DNA of 64,000 nucleotides from positions 646,985-710,984 of the forward strand of contig UESW01004625.1 in the NCBI GenBank assembly GCA_900491605.1. The letters run 5' to 3'. Source of the stretch: Calamus simplicifolius (lineage: Eukaryota; Streptophyta; Magnoliopsida; Arecales; Arecaceae). The notes beneath the pieces were generated by a model. The model saw only the letters and a list, made by a program, of their open reading frames with translations. It did not search any database and was not told where the DNA came from. Position numbers and translations under genes: made by a program. This document shows, piece after piece, positions 1-11,720 of the stretch. Each line of letters begins with the position of its first letter. Position 1 is the stretch's first letter.

Positions 1-189
1 AAAAAACATAAAGTTTCAGATAATCTGAAATGTGTCCGGATAATGATCATAAAAATTGATAAAATAATCATTGGATTTTAATAGATCAAATAGATATGAA
101 TTCTAGATAAGATTTCCTTAAAGATCAAGGATTGAAAGAATTTTAGATAAATTTCTTAGGGGTTTCAAATTCATTCTAATGGATCACAA

Positions 190-1775
190 ATCCCTAACTC
201 TCCTCTAAGATAACAGAATCTTTCTTCACTCAAGGGTTTTGTAAATATATCAGCTAATTGTCTTCAGTATTAACATAATCAAGACAATTTCTCATTAGTT
301 ACATGTTCTCTTATAAAATGATATCTAATTTCTATGTGTTTAGTTCTTGAATGTTGAATTGGATTTTTTGTTAGATTAATTGCACTAGTATTATCACATT
401 TTATAGGTGTTTTATCAAGTGTGATACCATAGTCTTCAAGTTGTCGCTTAATCCATAGGATTTGAGCACAGCAACTTCCAGCTGCAACATATTCAGCTTC
501 AGTAGTTGATAATGCAACTGAATTTTGCTTTTTGCTAAACCATGAGATTAAGTTACTTCCTAAGAATTGGCATGCACCACTTGTGCTTTTTCTATCTAAC
601 TTACATCCAGCATAATCAGAATCAGAATATGCAATTAGTTTAATGTTGAGTCTCTAGAATACCATAAACCTACATTTTTTGTTCCACTTAAGTATCTTAG
701 TATTCTTTTAACAGCAATTAAATGTGATTCTTTAGGTTCAGATTGAAATCTAGCACATAAACAAACAGAAACATTATGTCTGGTCTACTTGCAGTTAAAT
801 AAAGTAGGGATCCGATTATACCTCGATAATACTTTTGATCAACCTTCTTACCTTCTTCATCTTTGTCCAGCTTGCATGAAGGACTCATTGGAGTTCCGAG
901 GGGTTTCATTGATTCCATACCAAACTTCTTTAGAATTTCTCTTGTGTACTTTGTTTGGTTGATAAAGATTCCCTCTTTGCTTTGTTTGATTTGGAGTCCA
1001 AGGAAGAAGTTGAGTTCTCCCATCATGCTCATCTCGAATTCTCCCTGCATTAACTTAGCAAATTCTTGACATAGAAGATTGTTAGTAGCACCAAAAATAA
1101 TGTCATCTACATATATTTGTACTACTAATAAATCTTTACCTTTTCTTTTCAAAAATAATGTTTTATCAATTTCCTCTTGTAAAATCATTTTCAATTAAGA
1201 ATTTACTTAATCTATCATACCAAGCTCTAGGTGCTTGTTTCAAACCATATAAAGCTTTGTGCAATTTAAAAACGTGATTTGAAAATTCATGATCTTCAAA
1301 ACCTGGTGGTTTCTACATAACTTCTTCATTTATAAATCCATTTAAAAATGCACTTTTACATCCATTTGAAATAAGTTAAAATTCATGTGACATGCAAATG
1401 CAAGTAATAGTCTAATGGCTTCTAATCTAGCTACTGGTGCAAAGGTTTCATCAAAATCAATACCTTCTTCTTGATTATATCCTTTTGCAACTAATCTAGC
1501 TTTGTTTCTAATTACTATGCCATTTTCATCTAGTTTATTTCTAAAATCCCATTTTGATCCTATAACAGAATGATTTTTAGGTCTTTCACTAATGTCCATA
1601 CATTATTTCTAGTAAATTGATTTAGTTCTTCTTGCATTGCTAACATCCAATTATTATCTTTTTCAGCTTCTTCAATAGTTTTAGGTTCAATTTGTGATAC
1701 AAATGCAAGATGATTACTAATATTTCTCATAGATGATCTAGTTCTTATTCCTTGAGATGGATCACCTATAATCAA
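190..1775 (-). pseudogene. Copia E reverse transcriptase and RNase H (broken)
   Basis: This is the polymerase and RNase H part of the E polyprotein. Visible pieces are the RT N-terminal block (NKARLVAKGYNQEEGIDFDE, ORF 1342-1599), the catalytic box YVDDIIFGAT in the ORF at 718-1194, and RNase H residues read near 190-700 (for example the ALSTAEAEYVAA-like stretch around 480-520). The YVDD aspartates are intact. The reading frame is interrupted near 1195, 1345 and 720, so no full-length protein can be made. The sequence matches the intact RT of element D (33735-34985) almost residue for residue, so these breaks are real decay relative to that copy. Confidence 0.85.
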
Positions 1776-2089
1776 TTCCTTAGGGTGACTATAAGCATAT
1801 CTCCAATCTCTAGGAAGATCTATATCATTATGATTAGTGTTAGTATCATCATCCTTAGGTGAATCATTATCTTTAGCTCTTGCTCATGATCTAGAAGATA
1901 CATCAATATTTAATTTTTCAAGATCTTTTCAATTATGTTTGTATCTTCCTCATCATCAATTTTTCGGAACGAGTTGCTAAAGATTCATCAAAACTACATG
2001 AATGGATTCTTCAATAACTAAAGTTTTCTTGTTAAATACTCTATATGCTTTACTAGTGTTGAATATCCTAAGAATATTCCTTCATCAGA

Positions 2090-3300
2090 TTTAGCATCAA
2101 ATTTTCCTAAATTATTTTTACCATTATTATGAATGAAACATTTACAACCAAATGCATGAAAATATTTAATGTTGGGTTTTCTATCATGCCATAATTCATA
2201 AGGTGTTTTCTTTAAAATAGGTCTTATTAATGCTCTATTTAGAATGTAACATGCTGTGTTAATAGCTTCCGCCCAAAAGTATTTGGTAGTTTACTTTCAC
2301 ATAGCATGGTACGGGCCATGTCTTCTAAGTTCTATTTTTCCTTTCAACTACTCCATTTTGTTGTGGGGTCTAGGTGCAGAAAAATTATGATTAATACCAT
2401 TTTCATTGCAAAAACTTTCAAATAAGTGATTTTCAAATTCAGTTCCATGATCACTTCTTAGAGACACTATGGTAGTGTTTTTCTCTTTGTGACTTTCTTG
2501 AAGAATTTCAGGAATATCGAGAAAGTCTCATCTTTGTGAGCTAAAAATATTACCCAAGTGAATCTAGAGTAATCATCTACAATCACAAGACCATATTTCT
2601 TTCCTCCTAGACTTGTGGTTCTAGTTGGTCCAAAAAGGTCCATGTGAAGTAGCTCTAATGGCCTAGAAGTTGAAACAACATTTTTAGATTTAAAGAACTT
2701 CTCGTTTGTTTTCCAAACTTGACATGCATCACATATTTTGTTATTTTCAAAATCTATTTTAGGTAACCTTTAACTAAATCCATTCTAATTAGTTTTGAAA
2801 TCAGGTGTGTGCTTGCGTGACCTAATCTTCGATGCCACAACCAACCAATCTCATTCATATTAGCATTATTAGCAACTAAGCAATGATTATTAGTAGACAA
2901 ATTGTCTAAGTCAATCAAGTATACATTGCCATTTCTATTTCCAATAAAAAAATGCTATTATTAATGGATTAGCTACTGTGCATATAGAAGATTCAAATGA
3001 TACTTTAAAACCTTTGTCACATAATTGGCTTATACTAATTAAGTTATGCTTTAAACCATCAACATAAAGTACATTTTCAATATATAGATGGAGTTATTTG
3101 AATTTACCAAACCCCAAGATTTGGCCTTTGCCATTGTCGCCAAATGTAACAACTCCTCCTTTCTTTTCTTCAAGGGTGATGAATTCTTCTTTGTCACCCG
3201 TCATATGTCTTGAGCAGCCACTATCAAGATACCACTTTCTCTTTGATCTTTGGCCACAAGACATTCCTGCAATTAAATCAAACTTTATGTTTAGGTACCC
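2090..3300 (-). pseudogene. Copia E protease and integrase (broken)
   Basis: The protease active-site block KRKWYLDSGCSRHMTGD lies near 3180-3250 (ORF 3094-3474), with the D-S-G motif intact. Downstream (2090-3000) the integrase is recognisable only by comparison with element D. The zinc-binding segment is near 2740-2830, the second aspartate region (SDHGTEFE-like) near 2430-2470 and the glutamate region (NGVVER-like) near 2340-2370. Several single-base losses destroy the frame here, and no ORF above about 60 codons survives between 1776 and 3090. Confidence 0.75.
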
Positions 3301-3369
3301 AAGCTTTCTTGGGTCCTTCATGGTTAGTAGCAACAAATATATTCCTTTCGGAACCCATATTTTCTTTTC

Positions 3370-4934
3370 TTTAATATTTAAGATTTTATTAGGTTTTAAA
3401 ATTTTACATTCATAAGATTTATGTCCTTTTTGATTACATTTAAAGCATGTAAAATTACTTTGGCCAGCACGCACAAAAATATTTTTCAGTGATTTTTATT
3501 TTCTTAAAGTGTTATACCCTAATCCGGCTTTGTCAAAAACTGCTTTTTGACTATTTAATAACATGTCCAATTTAGTTGAGCTTAAGGTAAACTTATCAAC
3601 TATGTTCTTATGTTTTTCAACCTCTTTTCTTAGTTTATCATTTTCATTGGAAATTAATTCTTTTTCTTTTACCAAAATTTTATTTTCAGATTTAAGTTTC
3701 TTAACTTCATTATTAAGATCTTCCTTTTTTTTTAATGAAAGTTGAATTTTCATTTTTCAAAAACTTGTATTTCTTTTTCAAAACCTTGAAATCGCCAACA
3801 AGTTCATTAAAAGCATCAAATAATTCATCAAATGCAAATTCATCACAAGGTTATCGGAACTTACCTCATCGTTGTCGTCCGCCATAAAACATACATTTGC
3901 AACTTCCTTTTGTTCTTCTTCTTCGGAAGAAGATTCTTCGTTGTCACTCCAAGTCGCCACATAAGCCTTCTTTTTCTTTTTGTAGGCTTTCTTTAATTTA
4001 GGACATTCATTCCTAAAATGCCCCGGTTTATTACACTCATAGCAAGTCAAGGGGTCTTTCTTCTTTTCTTTGTCCTTGTCCTTGTTCTTATCCTTTTCTC
4101 CTTCCCACTTTGCTCCAAATTTCTTCTTGTGGAAGGGTTTCTTTCTCCTCATGAATCTTTTAAACTTTTTAGCTAAGAGAGCAGTCTCTTCATCATCATC
4201 ATCATCATCACTGCTGCTCTCTTCTTCTTTTGCAGCTTTGAAGGCAATCACTTTCTTTTTCTTTGTGTCCTCCTCTACATGCTGCTTCATTGTTAGCTCA
4301 TGGGTCATAAGTGATCCTAGAAGCTCCTCTAAGGGTAGAGTGTTGAGGTCCTTTGCTTCTTGGATTGCTGTCATTTTTGCTTCCCATGATCTTGGTAATG
4401 ACCTAGAATTTTTCGAACAAGTTCTGAGTTAGTATATGTCTTACCAAGACTTTTTAAACCATTTACAATATCTGTAAATCTAGTATACATGCATGCAATG
4501 GTTTCAGATTGTTCCATGCTAAACAACTCATATTTATGAACAAGAATATTAATTTTAGATTCTTTTACTTGGTTGGTACCCTCATGGGTAACCTCTAATC
4601 TATCCCAAATCTCCTTTGCGGAATTACATGTGGAGATTCTATTGAATTCATTTGCATCTAAAGAGCAATATAAAACATTCATGGCTTTAGCGTTAAGCTG
4701 TGCCATCTTCCTATCATTATCATTCCAGTCCCTTTCGGGCTTAGGAACAATAGTGCCATCAATAACATGTGTGGGTGTACTAGGTCCATTAATTATAACA
4801 CCCCATAATTCATAATCAGAAGCTTAAATGAATATCCTCATTCTTGCTTTCCAATAAGAATAATTTGAACCATTAAACAAAGAAGGTCTATTCGTAGAAT
4901 GACCTTCAGCAAATGATCCAACTTGAGTTGCCAT
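3370..4934 (-). pseudogene. Copia E gag (broken)
   Basis: Nucleocapsid/capsid precursor. The start is taken at 4934, where MATQVGSF matches the gag start of D. An early in-frame TAA replaces a Gln codon found in D (near 4827). ORFs 4371-4706 and 3778-4374 carry the capsid region, an acidic Ser/Asp run, a Lys-rich stretch and the first CCHC knuckle CYECNKPGHFRNEC. ORF 3496-3753 is a predicted coiled coil rich in Lys, Glu and Leu. The second knuckle CFKCNQKGHKSYEC lies near 3415-3455. Two knuckles separated by a coiled coil match the gag of element D. Confidence 0.85.
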
Positions 4935-4981
4935 TTGGATCTTTAGCTCTTGATCGTGTGATCAAAATCTAATGAGCACTA

Positions 4982-4993
4982 GCTCTGATACCA
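4982..4993 (-). other. Primer binding site of Copia E (tRNA-iMet)
   Basis: The minus strand reads TGGTATCAGAGC two bases inside the 5' LTR. This is the standard complement to the initiator tRNA-Met 3' end used by many plant Copia elements. Confidence 0.9.
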
Positions 4994-5882
4994 ATTGTTG
5001 GCCCAGATGATAACCCAAGAGGGGGGGGAATTGGGTTCTTTAAAAATTTAGCCTTTTTAAAATAGTTTGCTTAAGAAGAATGAAAGCAAATGCAATGTAA
5101 ATACAAAGTGCAGAGAATAAAATAGAGATAGAGATAGAGTCAATGGAAGCACGGCAAACACAAAGATTTTATAGTGGTTCGGTGTATCCAACACCTACGT
5201 CCACTCCTAAGATTCACTTGGGTCCACACTATAATCTTCCTTAATTACAGCCGAGTTGTTTTACAAGCTCACAACTCAAACTTATTGTTTTCCCAGGATC
5301 ACAACGAACCCAACTGGTTTTTCGGGCTCACCAGCACAAAAACCCTAACACAAGCTATACCAAGCTTGTACCGAGGTAAGACTACCTCCACTAGTTCAAT
5401 CCCCCTGATTGAACTAGACACAATAATAGAAATATTATTTTTCAATTACACAGCTCCTCAATGAGCAGATAATCAAATAAAAGAACAAAGTTTAGAAAAG
5501 CCTGATTTGTAGTTGGTTGGCTTTTGATCTTTTCTTCTTTTTTTCTTTTCCTCAACTCCTTTGAAGTGTAGAATCGAGCCTCAACTCGGATTCTTCACAG
5601 ACTGAACGTTGGAGTTGATTTGAGCTTTTTCTTCCTTTCTTTGAATATTGAAAATCTTTTGATTTGCTCTTGAATAGCTCTTGGATTTTCTTCTGAAGCT
5701 TCTTGGATTGTTAAACTTGCGCACAGACGAAGCTTCCTTTGATTTCATACTTTTTCTTTCACTCTGTTTCTGAATCTCGGATTTTTTTCAAATGATGCTT
5801 TGTTTTTCCGATTTTTTTTCTTTTTCTCTCTTGATGTGTATGTCTCTCTATTTGTATATGTTCGATTTGAAAACGGCTTCTC

Positions 5883-5890
5883 TATTTATA
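5883..5890 (-). promoter_or_regulatory. Putative LTR TATA box (Copia E)
   Basis: The minus strand reads TATAAATA. It sits about 105 bases downstream (minus sense) of the GTCGAC-type motif array, the same arrangement as in element D, so it probably marks the U3/R promoter. Confidence 0.6.
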
Positions 5891-5994
5891 TTCTACAAAA
5901 ATATAGCCGTTAGAAATAAAAAAAATAGCCGTTAATTAAAAATCTTACCGTTGACGCTGAGTTGGCATTCAGAAAAATCATGCCCAGATTTGTT

Positions 5995-6317
5995 GGAGTC
6001 GACTCCTGCTTTCCGCGAGTCGGCTCGAAGACGCGATACCAAAAATAGAAATATTCAGAAAGTCAAAGGGTCGACTCATCGAAAATAAGGTGTCGACTCC
6101 TGATAGTCGGGGGTCGACTCATGAAAAGCTAGGGGTCGACTCGCGAAGTGCTCAGAAAAACACTCCTCTGGTGTCTGAGCGGAGTCGACTCACACAGTCA
6201 TGGAGTCGGCTCGACAGAATCGGGGGTCGACTCTTGAAATCACAGGGGTCGACTCGTGAAAATCAGGAAACTCTGTATACTGAGTGGAGTCGACTCTGAA
6301 ACTCTAGAGTCGGCTCC
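5995..6317. repeat. Array of GGNGTCGRCTCC near-palindromes in U3 of E
   Basis: About twelve occurrences of a GTCGAC/GTCGGC-centred motif sit 15-40 bases apart. The copy at 5995-6006 (GGAGTCGACTCC) is a perfect 12-base palindrome. Spacer sequences differ, so this is motif reiteration and not a simple tandem repeat. The same motif fills the matching position of the D LTRs. Confidence 0.85.
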
Positions 6318-6680
6318 GGAATGTATCAAAAATTAGAGAATTTTCTGATTGACTTGAAATTCGTTCCAGATGAATTTTAAATCAATTTTTTGACTTGAAT
6401 ACAATAAAATTGTCATTAGGAATCAATTCAAGAATTGTTCCAAAAACTCATTGATTGAAATATGAAGTATAAAAATTTATTTTTGAAAGCTTAAACATGG
6501 TGCTTGAAGTTACCTTCAAATTGATTAAAGTCATACTTAACATACTCATTGATTGTTCTAAATAAATTCATTGCTCATGTATATAAACTCATTACATCTT
6601 TTAATATACTCATGGCTTTTGGTAATCATCAAAATCAATAAGATTGGGGCAACAATTTCTCAACAATCTTCCCAACATCT

Positions 6681-7029
6681 ATGCTAAGCAAAATGAAATT
6701 AGTTATAGCCTTGTTCGTCGTTGCTCGTCTTCTTCCTCTTTTTTGCTCCCATTTTCTCATGCCCTCATTCTTTATCACTATTAATTTCCCTATGTCAAGC
6801 AAAATGGAATTAGCAGTGGCCTTGTTCATCATTGCTCTTATTTCCTTCCACTTTTTTGCTTCTATTTTCTCATGCCATTAGTCATTCCCTAACCCATTCC
6901 CCATCCCTAACTCCAAATACATCTTCTTCTCCATCCCAACATCACTTTCCTAATTCTTCATCCCTAACTCCAACCCAATCTCCTCCAAGCATTCTCTTAC
7001 ATAGTGCTTCTCCTTCTGAACCCCAAACC
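6681..7029 (+). pseudogene. Possible small secreted Ser/Thr/Pro-rich protein, duplicated and frameshifted
   Basis: ORF 6681-6881 (66 aa) contains two copies of a signal-peptide-like hydrophobic stretch (MKLVIALFVVARLLP and MELAVALFIIALISFHFF). They come from an approximately 115-base imperfect tandem duplication (6674-6780 and 6790-6880). It overlaps, in another frame, an ORF (6832-7029) rich in Ser, Thr and Pro with SP and TP dipeptides. One frame change would link a signal peptide to the S/T/P-rich tail, a layout seen in arabinogalactan-type proteins. There is no conserved domain and no transcript evidence, so this is a tentative reading; it could be chance. Confidence 0.25.
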
Positions 7030-7762
7030 TAACCTGAATGCCTTCTCTTACTGCAACCCCAAACCCAAAGTCATCTTTTTCTCCATCTTCGACTACGACA
7101 CCATCTACTCAAATTCTTTTTATCTAAAATTTGTTTGTGATGAGCAATAGTATGACAAGCTTGGCCTTAATGCTTTTGCTTTTGTGTGTGTTTTTTTTTG
7201 ACAAGTCTCTAGTCTATCTGATATCGGATCATTTTTCAACACCTCCTTTCATGTATAGAGACAAGTCTCTAACCTATCCGATATGGGACTATTCTTCAAC
7301 ATCTCCTTTCATGTGTAGAGCTGAAGGGATGGAACATGAGTATGGAGGCAGCACATGGTTTAGCAAGTAAGAGTGTGGATGCATAGGTAGGCAACAAGAA
7401 TAGCGAGCTATGATACCATTTTGAATGATCATGAGACCCTAAAAGATTAACAGAGGAAAGTATATTTTTTCTTTTAAAATTTAATGGTAATAATTATGAA
7501 CAACTGATGCTATTAAAGCTTCCATCATATTTACCCTGCTCTTCAAGAGGTTTTGATGTATATATTATGCCCTTCATTTGATCTTTTCTTTCATTTGTTC
7601 TTCTACTTTGCTTAACTAGTAACGAAGATTACTATCTATTTGATATCAATAGATTCATTTTATGAATTTGATTTGATCAAAATAAAAATATTGAGATGGA
7701 TATGGTAATACAAGAAAAGAAAGAATAAGAAATTAAGCCATTTATAAAAAGATAAAGGTAGT
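7030..7762. other. Non-coding stretch with a 60-bp tandem duplication
   Basis: No gene is recognised. The only structure is a two-copy 60-bp repeat at 7201-7320 (gacaagtctct... units). It is responsible for the duplicated residues in the short ORF at 7131-7370, which I do not regard as a gene. Confidence 0.6.
7201..7320. repeat. 60-bp tandem duplication (2 copies)
   Basis: Units 7201-7260 and 7261-7320 align end to end with roughly ten mismatches. Both contain the segments CTATC(T/C)GATAT and CTCCTTTCATGT. Confidence 0.8.
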
Positions 7763-8122
7763 GCTAATTAAGAATAGATGAAAAGAGAGATAACTTAAAC
7801 TCTTTGGATGTTTGTAACATAGGCCTAGGGATACATTAATACGAAGGAGTGATTTAATGCATGAGAATGAAAGAGAGATAAAGGTAGAAACAGTAAGAAA
7901 AGATCTATATATCTCAATCTTATTTAAAGTATAACCTCAAAAGCTTATTAAGAATAGATGAAAAGAGAGATAACTTAAACTCTTTGGATGCTTGTAACAT
8001 AGGCCTAGGGATACATTAGTACGAAGGAGTGATTTAATGCATGAGAATGAAAGAGAGATAAAGGTAGAAATAGTAAGAAAAGATCTATATATCTCAATCT
8101 TATTGAAAGTATAACCTCAAAA
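7763..8122. repeat. 180-bp tandem duplication (2 copies)
   Basis: Units 7763-7942 and 7943-8122 are offset by exactly 180 bases and differ at only a handful of positions, so the duplication is recent. It is probably intronic to the glycerol kinase remnant downstream, but no upstream exon was found to prove that. Confidence 0.9.
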
Positions 8123-8723
8123 GCTTAGTTGTTGTTGTTGTCTCCGTCATTCTTTTTGTTTTGTTTCTTAAAAATTTGGACTGCAATAAATATGATTTTA
8201 TGTTCCTAACTATAGCCTAAGCAATTATCTATCTATTGTTCATCTGCATGAAAATCCTTTGTGATTTTCTACATTTAATCTTTTTTTTCTTTAATAATCT
8301 TGCAGAATAAGTTCTGATGGTTGGATGTTTTTCTTTGCATAATGCAATTTTTAATGTCATATTAGAATTTGTAGTTTGTATGTACTATGGAATAACATTA
8401 GGTTCATATATCTGGTATTGTTTATGTGCTATGGAGTAAAATTAAGTTCTTATATCTAGTATTGTGATCTGATACTGTTGAGAAGCCATTGTCCCTTGAA
8501 AATGATGTTTGCTCTTAGATTCAGATTAGTTATCCATTTACTCGTAATCTCTATTCTTAACATTTAGATGTATGGATTTTTTTCAGTTAGTTTCATAGAT
8601 CATTCCTTCTTGTCTTATCTTCGTATTAGTGCATCTTTTTTAGTTGATTAATTCTTTATAATATGAAATTATTACTTGTACATCTATTATGGAATGCTAG
8701 ACAAATTTGTGTTCTTTTCTTTA
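8123..8723. other. AT-rich non-coding stretch before the glycerol kinase exon
   Basis: No ORF or exon is recognised. It is T-rich towards the 3' end, consistent with intron sequence leading to the splice acceptor near 8723. Confidence 0.5.
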
Positions 8724-8953
8724 AGTAGTCCAATTGTACGGCCTACTGATGTTGAGACTACAGCCCTTGGAGCTGCATATGCAGTTGAATTAGCCATAGA
8801 CGTTTGGATTGAAGAACAAATATTTGTTGCTGAGCACAAAGAGAAACTACTATCATCCATCCTAGATTGGATGAGGCACAGAGGAAGAAGAGGAATGAAT
8901 CTTGGTACAAAGCTGTGACTACAACTTTTGATTTGGCTGAACTCGCCCTTTAG
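8724..8953 (+). pseudogene. Glycerol kinase, last exon, frameshifted
   Basis: Glycerol kinase phosphorylates glycerol to glycerol 3-phosphate in the cytosol. The exon opens after a T-rich acceptor (ttctttaag) and reads SPIVRPTDVETTALGAAYA, the conserved family motif near the C-terminus. The C-terminal part KKRNESWYKAVTTTFDLAEL, ending at TAG 8951-8953, is in a different frame, so one base has been gained or lost between about 8845 and 8870. Upstream exons (ATP- and glycerol-binding regions) were not found between 6657 and 8700. It is therefore a gene fragment or a gene cut off by the E insertion. In plants this gene is GLI1/NHO1; I recognise the family but not the exact orthologue. Confidence 0.8.
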
Positions 8954-9691
8954 CTATAAGATCGTTTGCTCCCGCATATAACTTTCCTTTGTGGAAGGTT
9001 AAATTTTATGATCTTTATTCTTGATTTTAATTAAAGCTTTCTTTACATTTCGAGTTAGGCTCTTCTTCCTGTTATTCTGGGCTGGTGATAGAAATGAAAA
9101 TGGACTATTTGAATAATGAAAAATGTTTGCTTCTATTTAGGCTCTATGTGGTTTGGTTTTTATCTTTTTGATGGGAAGAATGGAAATTGAAATATATTCT
9201 GATACCTTAGTTAGTGAATTCTAAAGATAAGCATATTTCTTATAGTTTATACTAGAATATCAAACTTTAGCCCAGCAAAGCACATTACATAAATATTTGG
9301 AATTTGGATGAAATTTATTTTTTGAAAGAAACATGGATGGAATAATTTACTATATAATTATTTTAAGTTTGATGATTTGAGAACATAAAATGAAGTGAAT
9401 AAAACAAGGCTGATGTTCAATTCATGGCTGTAATTCTCTGCACTGCGAATTACATCAAAACTAAAATTTCTTCAATGTGGCCCTTTCATATCTTTGGTTA
9501 TAGCAGAACACCATCTGTACCAATGGCTTGACTTAACACCTACAAAGTGGCTCTAGACCCCTGTCTCTCTTAGGGACTTAGCATCTACCAAGTGGCTCTA
9601 GACCTATCTCCCTGGCCATAGTGAGTTCGACATCTTTTAAGAAAATGGAAACTTAGTTTAGCTCTTCACAGTTTCACCAAGATAGACATAT
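8954..9691. other. 3' flank of the glycerol kinase fragment; nothing recognised
   Basis: This is AT-rich DNA with no ORF of note. The first 100 bases are plausibly 3' UTR. Copia A begins at 9692. Confidence 0.5.
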
Positions 9692-11453
9692 TGTTAGTGT
9701 GTGCCCTAAATCCAATCGGATTAGATGCTAGTTTGTATACATTTCTTTATGAATGCAAATCAAATTTATTGGTTTCTTTATCTATTCGGATGCAATTTAT
9801 ATATATATTAGATATATTTTACCTATGAGATAAAGTCCAAAAGAATGTGAACTGTGCATATGAAATTTGTAATAGAGATTACAAATTGTGAGATCCAAAA
9901 TTTTACATTATGGTTTGATTCTTTAAATTTTTCTAGTCGATGCGTAGACAAGACTGGATATTATCGAACGTAGATAAGACTAGCACACATTACATATCTT
10001 CATCCTTATGGTGAGTAGCTGATCTCGCAAGCTAAAGTATAAAGATACTTGGATAGGTGTGTGAATGTTCGTTATTGTAACGATGCATTGGATGACCAGC
10101 ACAGAGATTCCATATGGATATTCTATATAGTGTTGATGGTTGATCTCTGATGATGGTGCTGCGAGTGATCCTTTAACTTGAGATCTTCATAGCACCTCAT
10201 GTGTGGAATGTTATGCTTTGACGACATGCTAACATCGCTCTAGCCACATGTGGCAAATATAGTATCGATTGGATATGACATGAAGCATATAAAGGTGGTA
10301 TTTGATCAAGACAGGATTCGTCTCCCTTGATAGAAAGGGTTAATCCCATGGCCACTTGATGGATTAAATTGACTGTTAAATCTTTGCAAGGTTGAGTTGG
10401 AATTCGAAATGGTTTCGAAGTTCTAATTCATGTGAATCAATTTTTTTTGAGATCAAATAAATAAAGATCAATTACATGGTTGACATATTCCATACCACTG
10501 ATTGATCTGAAATATGTGACGAAGGGATTGAATCATACTTTAACGTTCATGGATAAGTGTTGATGACCACGTCAACAAACCCTTAACACTTGGATGGTCA
10601 TGATGCTTTGCTAGAGCCCACTCATGATCTATGATCATGGATTCTTTAACTTAATCAAGGAGTTAATTTGGTTAAAGAATTGACTTGGACAAGGTGTTGA
10701 TCAAGTCATCCCTAGGGTCAATATTAGGGACATGATTATTACCAACGTATCAAGAGACCTAATGGGTCACACGCATTAAGAAGATTTTGGATGAAGTTAA
10801 AATAGGAATTAAGTTGGACTTAATTTAAATTAGATGACCAATTAATTAGAATTGGGTTTGACTCAATTTTAATGAGAGAACATGAAATTGATGAATAGGA
10901 TTCATCATAAAGGAAAGAATTTTTGTGTTCAACGGAAAGACCTTTTGTACATGTGATATACATTTAAAATTCATTAATTGGATACTCAATTAGGCTTGAT
11001 CCATATGATGGATGGCTTAGATTAACTGAGATTAATAATTTGGTATTTAATTGGGTCTATATGATGGCATGATTTGATTCGTGAAAACCCAATTGAGCCG
11101 AGGGCTGAGATCGTGCCATGTGGAGGATGGATCTATGCCCATGTGATGGACATGACCCATCTTCACATCATGGAGGAGGGAATCCCATGATTTGGGGCAT
11201 CATCATGAAGCCAAATCTAAGGTTGCGACGTTGGTTTTATGGGATAACCAATTTTCTATTTTTAAGGATGTGTTTTGTTGGTTGTAATCCTAATACACAG
11301 GTATGATCTATTATTTAATCATATGTTATTTCTTGTTAACTGAATCTGTTACATGAGGATCTTGGGCTTTGAGAATTAAATTTGTATTTATTTTTATCTT
11401 TCGCTGCATGATATATGAATTAGATTCATATAAATTATACGTAATTTTCATCA
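9692..11453 (+). repeat. 5' LTR of Copia A
   Basis: About 1.76 kb, from TGTTAGTGTG to CATCA. It aligns along its length with 46010-48336 but lacks about 560 bases that the 3' LTR has near 47611-48170. The junction (gtaatcctaata) shows short homology to both edges, which suggests a deletion by illegitimate recombination in this copy. Confidence 0.88.
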
Positions 11454-11455
11454 GA

Positions 11456-11468
11456 GGTATCAGAGCCA
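11456..11468 (+). other. Primer binding site of Copia A
   Basis: GGTATCAGAGCCA lies directly after the LTR and is complementary to the tRNA-iMet 3' region. The leading base of the canonical site is A here instead of T. Confidence 0.8.
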
Positions 11469-11720
11469 GTTGACTTGTACGGTCGGGTAGAGCATCAATG
11501 AGAACTCTCACTAGTGACCGTGTGATGGAGACATCAGCAAGAAGAAAAGGTTGCAGACTGACACTCTTTGGTTTTGTAGTTAATTCATTTTCCGCAGGTT
11601 CCACTTACTCGAGCCAAGAGTTTCAATTTCTCAAGTGGCAACTCATGCTGCAAAATTTCAACTTCTGCCAAGTCTCAAAGTATCGACACTTCCTGCCTTG
11701 AGCCAACACTTCTCTTTGGA

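Larger units (their letters stand above)
1..6656 (-). mobile_element. Copia element E, SIRE-type, 5' portion (decayed)
   Basis: Minus-strand Ty1/Copia retrotransposon. Reading leftwards it has a 5' LTR (4996-6656), a tRNA-iMet primer site, gag with two CCHC knuckles, protease, integrase, reverse transcriptase and RNase H ending near 190. The 3' end and 3' LTR lie outside the window. Gene order with integrase before RT is diagnostic of Copia. Sequence and layout closely parallel element D (29779-40100), which makes it SIRE/Maximus-like. Stops and frameshifts occur throughout, so it is a dead copy. No target duplication can be tested, because the other end is missing. Confidence 0.9.
4996..6656 (-). 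repeat. 5' LTR of Copia E
   Basis: The ends match those of the D LTRs. The plus strand runs from TGTTGGCCCAG at 4996 to GGGGCAACA at 6656, so on the minus strand it starts TGTTG and ends CAACA. It is about 1.66 kb and clearly diverged from the D LTRs but collinear with them. It holds the U3 motif array (5995-6317) and a TATA box (5883-5890). The right boundary is set by alignment to D and could be off by about 10 bases. Confidence 0.8.

Noticed and set aside
4981..5000. tRNA-Met gene
   Set aside because: Only the 12-18 bases complementary to the tRNA 3' end are present, as for the other primer sites. There is no cloverleaf.
11118..11306. 62-codon ORF in the A 5' LTR
   Set aside because: It is within the LTR and the matching stretch of the 3' LTR (about 47425-47610) does not keep the frame.
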